A stretch of 64,000 bases of DNA from contig CAKMXJ010000004.1 of the NCBI GenBank assembly GCA_928724745.1, positions 930,001-994,000 of the forward strand. Reading direction: 5' to 3'. Below, one piece after another: positions 59,707 to 64,000 of this stretch (position 1 is the stretch's first letter; each line of letters opens with the position of its first letter). The notes under the pieces were generated by a model. The model saw only the letters and a list, made by a program, of their open reading frames with translations, searched no databases and was not told the DNA's origin. Made by a program: the position numbers and the translations under genes. Origin of the DNA: Anthracocystis setariae. Its lineage: Eukaryota; Basidiomycota; Ustilaginomycetes; Ustilaginales; Ustilaginaceae.

Positions 59707-62700
59707 ATGTCGGTCTCTCCGTTCCTTCCCGGTAACAGCATTTGGTCCGCCAGTGCAGCTTCAGCTCAGCAAGGTGGCGCTTCTCAGAATGGTCTCAGCC
59801 CGTCCGGCAGCATCAATCAGAACAATTTGAGCGCTGAGACGGCTTTCTCTGCGCCGGAGCCTGCCGACAATGCACGCATCGGAGCCCATCCGTTGCCTAA
59901 CAAACCTTCGGCACCAGTCCGAAGCAACTCTGGCGTATCCATGCGAGATAATCATGCTGCTTCAACCGAGGATGCTGTTGGCTCTGTCGACTCAGCCATC
60001 TCAAATGTAGCATTGCGGCCCGGTGTCATTGGAGGCGCTAGAGGTACTCCCCGAAATCAGAAGCCAGCAGATCTCAGTCGATCCAACAGTCTGGCCACCT
60101 CAACCCAAACCTTCCGCTCTGCTAGTTCAGGCTCTCCTCTCCCTCTCGGCGCCTTGCACTCACAGACCGGTCTCGCCTTAGCCACTCACTCGCCATCTCT
60201 GCAGGAGTACGCAACAAATCAGCACGACCGTAGCCTCAATACTAGTGGCGAGACCGAGTTTGGCACTCCGCGACTCTATCTCGACGCCCATCATACCTTT
60301 GACCAGGATGCTAGCTCCATTTCCTTCCATCGATCTCCAACCATCGGCTCCAATTCCAGCCTCGGCAGACCTCGGCCCAATTCCTGGATGCATCCCGCAA
60401 GCCACGACAAATTCTTGGATTCGAACCGGTCCATGAGCCGTGACCCTGCCGATGCCAACTTTTCAAGACCGGCCAGCAGTCTTGGCAATCGTTCCGGTAA
60501 TGACGCTACCTTCAGCGGTATCCCGCCTTCCAAGCGTTCTTCTTCCGCACAATTCGCTCAAGGCCCCATCGACGCTCCGATGAATTCCAACCTCGATCCA
60601 GCAGATCTATCAAGCTCAAGTTTGCACGGACATGCCACGAAACCTGCCTCGCCTGGATTGAGCGGAGGCGCACTCGGACGAGGAGGTCGCTCTGGGCTGC
60701 CTGGACGATCAACACCAACATTGGTCGTTCCCTCCTACATGAATCTGCCTGGAGGGCTCCTGTCGCCCACGGCTGCCACCATTGCAAGTGGTGGTCCGAC
60801 TATCGCTCACTCGCCTTCGCCTGTGGGCAGCCCTCTTTCGGTCACGGGATTCCACAACCCGCTGCCGAATCGATCCGTCTCTGCAGGGCACATCTTTGAG
60901 AAGCCCATCGGCTCTGCGGACGAAGCCATCAGCGAATCGGCCGTGATCAAGGATGTAATCGACCGCTTGACTCGCGTAGAGAGCGGCATGAAGGACTTCT
61001 CTCGCCAGATCTCGGGCATTTCCCGCAACGTCTCGCTGCTTCTCGAGCGTACCAAAGGTCTTCCCCCCGCCAGCCTCTCGGGCAGTGGGGGCAACGCGTC
61101 TCAACATGCTGCGGCTGCTGGAGGAAACACGCTTGACGATGTACGTTCTCTCAATGCCCAAGTGAGCGCCTTGGCGAACAGCGTATCCCACTTGCTCACT
61201 TTGCAGGGAAGCGGTCTGAGCGGCCCTACTGTTGGACCGGCGACATCGCTGAATGGGCTTGGACTGGGCTCGACGGGTGGCTTGCTAGGCACACCTCAAC
61301 TTGGAGTGCCTGGCGGTATGGAGCGAGCTACGTCTCCCCGCGTTGGATCCAACCAGAGCGGTCACTTCACTGCTGGCCCGAACGGATCCTTCATGCCCAA
61401 CGCACTCAGCCCACGACCCAACAACGGTCGAGGCTGGAGCGGCTCCCATGGCCGAGCGCAAGACCTCGGCGCAGATCGACGATGGAACTCAGCAGGACAG
61501 ACGGCCAATGGTCGGAAGGACAACGCTGCCGGTGCAGGCTACCCAACCACTCCCCTGCTGCCGTCAACTCCTGGCCTTGAGGACAATTCGGGCAATGCTG
61601 CTCAAGCAGGTACCGGCATCATCCAGCCAAATGCGATAGTCTCCAAGTGGGAGCATCTCAATCTACATGCGGATCTCTTGCGCTCCATCCTCAAATATGG
61701 TCTGGGACCGCCCAACAAAATCCAGCAACGCGCCTTGCCTTTCCTCTTACGTGGCAGCGACATCATCGCCCAAGCCCCTCCTACTCAGGAGAGGATCGCG
61801 TCATATGTGATTCCATCGCTGCAGCTCGTGCTCAACGTGCTCAACGAGACTGGCGGTCCCGGCCAGACGGCTTCGAATCGCGGTCCAGTTGCTCTGATCG
61901 TGTCGACAACGGTCGATCAGGCTACACAGGCACAACGAATGGCGCTCGGTCTCGGTGCCCCGCTGGGAATCCGTGTGCACATGGTGGTTGCAAGCAGCAT
62001 GGATGTACACCAAGAAGCACAGGCTCTTGTCCAGGCATGGCCGCACATTGTGATTGGTACACCGCAAAAGATGAGCGAGCTGTTCACCTACATGACAAGC
62101 AACGCCCCTTCCCTGCATATCCAGAACAGCGGATCAGGCGCCAACCCGATCAAGCCTAACGAGGTGCGCCTTGTTGTCTTGGACGAAGTGGACCAGTTGA
62201 TCGCGCGCAACTTGGCCGACCACGTCGGCACCATGCTTCGCGTTCTCCCCTTGCCTTCCGCGCCGGCGGGTAGAGGTTCCAACCTGAGCCCTGGTCAGTC
62301 TCAAGCTGGCCACAATGCAATGTACTCGCCCTTTGAACAGACGGGTGAGGGCGCTGCGCCCACAGTAGGCAACTCTGCGACTATGGACCGCCAGGTCGCT
62401 CTGTTCTCCAACACAGTACCGCAAGATGTGCTCAACTTTGCGCAATCGATCCACTTGCGTGAATCCGTTCGCGTGCTCGTTCGACGTGACGGCGCTGGAG
62501 GCGGTGGCAGCAGCTTGATTCAGCCTTCCTCTGGCGGTGCCTCGATCTTGGGCAGTCAGAACGGCTCCGGCTCTGCACTGCAACCCACGGGTTCGCAGCG
62601 GGACTTGACCCAACCCACCAATGCGCTCGGTGCGCATCCCGTCAACTCGACCGTCAGTACCGCCAAAGATCCCATGCTGGCTGCGCTCAAAGGCTTGCGC

Positions 62701-63360
62701 CAATACTACCTCTATGTGGCAGTGACCTCCAATAGCGGTTTGGGTGCCAGTAGTCCTATCCCCGGCACGGGTCACAACCCTGCAGGCGAGATGAAGCTGG
62801 ACCTCATCACCGACTTGCTTGAGGACATCGACTTTGGTCAGACCGTCATCTACTGCGCCAATATGGCCACACAGGATGCGCTGATCTACAAGCTATGCTC
62901 TAAGGGCATCGAGGCAATGGGGTTGAATCGCGAGATCAATTCGTATACGCGGCAGCAAACGCTCGCCAAGTTCCGATCGACGACGTCGCAATATGGAACG
63001 GGCAATGTGGTTAGCAGCGCGACCTTTGCACAGCCGGATGGGTATGTAGGGGTGGGAGCAGGAGCAAGGACGAGAAAGGCGTTGGTGGTGTGTGAGCTGG
63101 CAGTGAATCCGAGGGAGGTGCATCAGATCCCGTTGGTGGTGTTCTACGATATACCCAGATCTGTGGAGGAGTATAAGGAGAAGATCGGATGTGCGGCGGC
63201 AGGTGCAGGAGGAATGGGCAGGCCGAGCGTTTGCGTTAACGTGGTGACGGCGAGTGGTGGGCCCAGGGGAGATGTGGAGATGCTGAGGACGCTCGAGTGC
63301 CACCTGGGTTGCAAGATGGCGGAATTGCCCATGGATCCTAAGCAGATCTTGAACTTTTAA
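59707..63360 (+). CDS. eIF4A-like DEAD-box fold protein with degenerate catalytic motifs (pseudo-helicase)
   Basis: A 1217-residue single-exon protein from the ATG at 59707. Residues 1-640 are Ser/Gly/Asn/Pro-rich and disordered, with a possible coiled coil near 415-460 (VIDRLTRVESGMKDFSRQ). From about 648 a two-domain eIF4A/DEAD-box fold is recognisable. The Q motif (WEHLNLHADLLRSILKYG ... KIQQRALPF) is well kept. Motif I reads AQAPPTQER (688-696) instead of A-x-x-G-x-G-K-T. Motif II is DEVD (826-829), motif III SNT (901-903), and motif IV VIYCANMATQDALIYKL. The motif VI region is KIGCAAAGAGG (from 1159), lacking HRxGRxGR. The missing Walker lysine and arginine fingers predict no ATP hydrolysis. 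Likely a derived eIF4A paralogue acting as an RNA- or protein-binding scaffold; that role is inferred. Confidence 0.8.
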   Translation: MSVSPFLPGNSIWSASAASAQQGGASQNGLSPSGSINQNNLSAETAFSAPEPADNARIGAHPLPNKPSAPVRSNSGVSMRDNHAASTEDAVGSVDSAISNVALRPGVIGGARGTPRNQKPADLSRSNSLATSTQTFRSASSGSPLPLGALHSQTGLALATHSPSLQEYATNQHDRSLNTSGETEFGTPRLYLDAHHTFDQDASSISFHRSPTIGSNSSLGRPRPNSWMHPASHDKFLDSNRSMSRDPADANFSRPASSLGNRSGNDATFSGIPPSKRSSSAQFAQGPIDAPMNSNLDPADLSSSSLHGHATKPASPGLSGGALGRGGRSGLPGRSTPTLVVPSYMNLPGGLLSPTAATIASGGPTIAHSPSPVGSPLSVTGFHNPLPNRSVSAGHIFEKPIGSADEAISESAVIKDVIDRLTRVESGMKDFSRQISGISRNVSLLLERTKGLPPASLSGSGGNASQHAAAAGGNTLDDVRSLNAQVSALANSVSHLLTLQGSGLSGPTVGPATSLNGLGLGSTGGLLGTPQLGVPGGMERATSPRVGSNQSGHFTAGPNGSFMPNALSPRPNNGRGWSGSHGRAQDLGADRRWNSAGQTANGRKDNAAGAGYPTTPLLPSTPGLEDNSGNAAQAGTGIIQPNAIVSKWEHLNLHADLLRSILKYGLGPPNKIQQRALPFLLRGSDIIAQAPPTQERIASYVIPSLQLVLNVLNETGGPGQTASNRGPVALIVSTTVDQATQAQRMALGLGAPLGIRVHMVVASSMDVHQEAQALVQAWPHIVIGTPQKMSELFTYMTSNAPSLHIQNSGSGANPIKPNEVRLVVLDEVDQLIARNLADHVGTMLRVLPLPSAPAGRGSNLSPGQSQAGHNAMYSPFEQTGEGAAPTVGNSATMDRQVALFSNTVPQDVLNFAQSIHLRESVRVLVRRDGAGGGGSSLIQPSSGGASILGSQNGSGSALQPTGSQRDLTQPTNALGAHPVNSTVSTAKDPMLAALKGLRQYYLYVAVTSNSGLGASSPIPGTGHNPAGEMKLDLITDLLEDIDFGQTVIYCANMATQDALIYKLCSKGIEAMGLNREINSYTRQQTLAKFRSTTSQYGTGNVVSSATFAQPDGYVGVGAGARTRKALVVCELAVNPREVHQIPLVVFYDIPRSVEEYKEKIGCAAAGAGGMGRPSVCVNVVTASGGPRGDVEMLRTLECHLGCKMAELPMDPKQILNF

Positions 63361-64000
63361 CCTTGGAGCGGGAAACAGATGGTTCCGACCACTTCCTGGT
63401 GCTTGCAGAGGCCGGCGCTTGCCTTACATGCGCGAACTACTTGAACCCGCTCGACCATATACATGTTAACCCCAGAGACGTCGCTTCTTTTGGACTCTGG
63501 ACATCTCTTTCTACACGATTGACTCCTATTCTTTAGCGTTGCTCATTTGACCGCTCAACACTCCTTTGATAGACTCTTGCATTGCTACATTCGACCTCAC
63601 CGCACACTGTTCTGATTATCTCTTTTCATCCCAAGTCATGTCATCTGCTGTATGTCTTTCTATCCAGAGTTTGCATTGTCCATTGAGTGCGTCTGTTGAG
63701 GGTCGTAGAGTGTGCCATGTGCCGCTGTCGGAAGAAGGTGGTCTAGGGAACAAGAGGAGGACCCTAGAATCCGTTCGGTAATCTGGCGTTTCTCCTTTCA
63801 CGCGGTGTCCGACTTGGGAAATGTGGAGAAAACACAGAATCTCTTCCCAACACCATCCATCCATACACACCACGTTCTACACGATCTACACCTGGCAACT
63901 TTCCCAGATGGCGGACGAGGCAAAGGACGCGAAGGGAAAGGGGAAATTTTCGTCATCCGGCTCTCAGCGAACTCAGGATGAATTGAGGTCGAATGGAGGC
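63361..64000. other. 3' flank of the pseudo-helicase gene to window end
   Basis: 640 bp with no recognisable gene. Short ORFs on both strands lack domains; a neighbouring gene may begin beyond the window. Confidence 0.5.

Overview
The window is nuclear DNA of a basidiomycete smut fungus (Ustilaginales, Ustilago/Sporisorium-like). The evidence is long, mostly intronless ORFs, GT-AG introns of about 110-125 nt in only three genes, compact housekeeping genes of clear fungal type, serine/alanine/glycine-rich disordered extensions, and many short microsatellites. The species assignment is an inference from gene architecture, not from a database match. I see no rRNA, tRNA, CRISPR array, bacterial operon or recognisable transposon ORF.

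Left part (1-20.0 kb): thirteen genes alternate strictly in strand. In order they are the 3' end of the complex I PSST/NDUFS7 subunit (+), BOS1 SNARE (-), HMT1 arginine methyltransferase (+), a CCHC zinc-knuckle protein (-), a derlin (+), a CPS1-like M20 carboxypeptidase (-), an F-box-like protein (+), TAD1 tRNA adenosine deaminase (-), a NAPE-PLD-like metallo-beta-lactamase protein (+), an AYR1-like reductase with an in-frame intron (-), an HST2-type sirtuin (+), a P-loop kinase with an RGG tail (-), and the mitochondrial ribosomal protein Rsm24/mS35 (+). Divergent pairs share 0.27-0.78 kb promoter intervals and convergent pairs are only 29-222 bp apart.

Middle part (20.0-41.4 kb): a 2.65 kb repeat-rich intergenic region precedes an ammonium transporter. 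After it come TFIIS (DST1, -), PRP46 (+), a bromodomain protein (+), ERG25 (+), a Msb1/Mug8-type polarity protein (+), and an unrecognised disordered protein (-).

Right part (41.4-64 kb): a 5.9 kb stretch without a convincing gene is followed by a giant disordered protein with W-D-D-D/A-F motifs (tentatively Byr4/Bfa1-like, -), mitochondrial Rsm10/uS10m (-, first exon recovered here), WHI2 (-), SEC22 (+), and a long protein with a C-terminal eIF4A-type helicase fold whose catalytic motifs are nearly all destroyed (+).

Functionally the set is mostly housekeeping: early secretory pathway and ER quality control (BOS1, SEC22, derlin), gene expression (HMT1, TFIIS, PRP46, bromodomain protein, TAD1), mitochondrial translation and respiration (Rsm24, Rsm10, PSST), sterol and lipid metabolism (ERG25, AYR1-like, NAPE-PLD-like), nitrogen uptake (AMT), and polarity/cytokinesis (Msb1-like, Byr4-like). 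The most unusual items are the eIF4A-derived pseudo-helicase, the AYR1-like intron that stays open and would encode a hydrophobic segment if retained, a 130-bp palindrome at 18.9 kb, a short GTAC-centred palindromic motif recurring only between genes, and the strict strand alternation.
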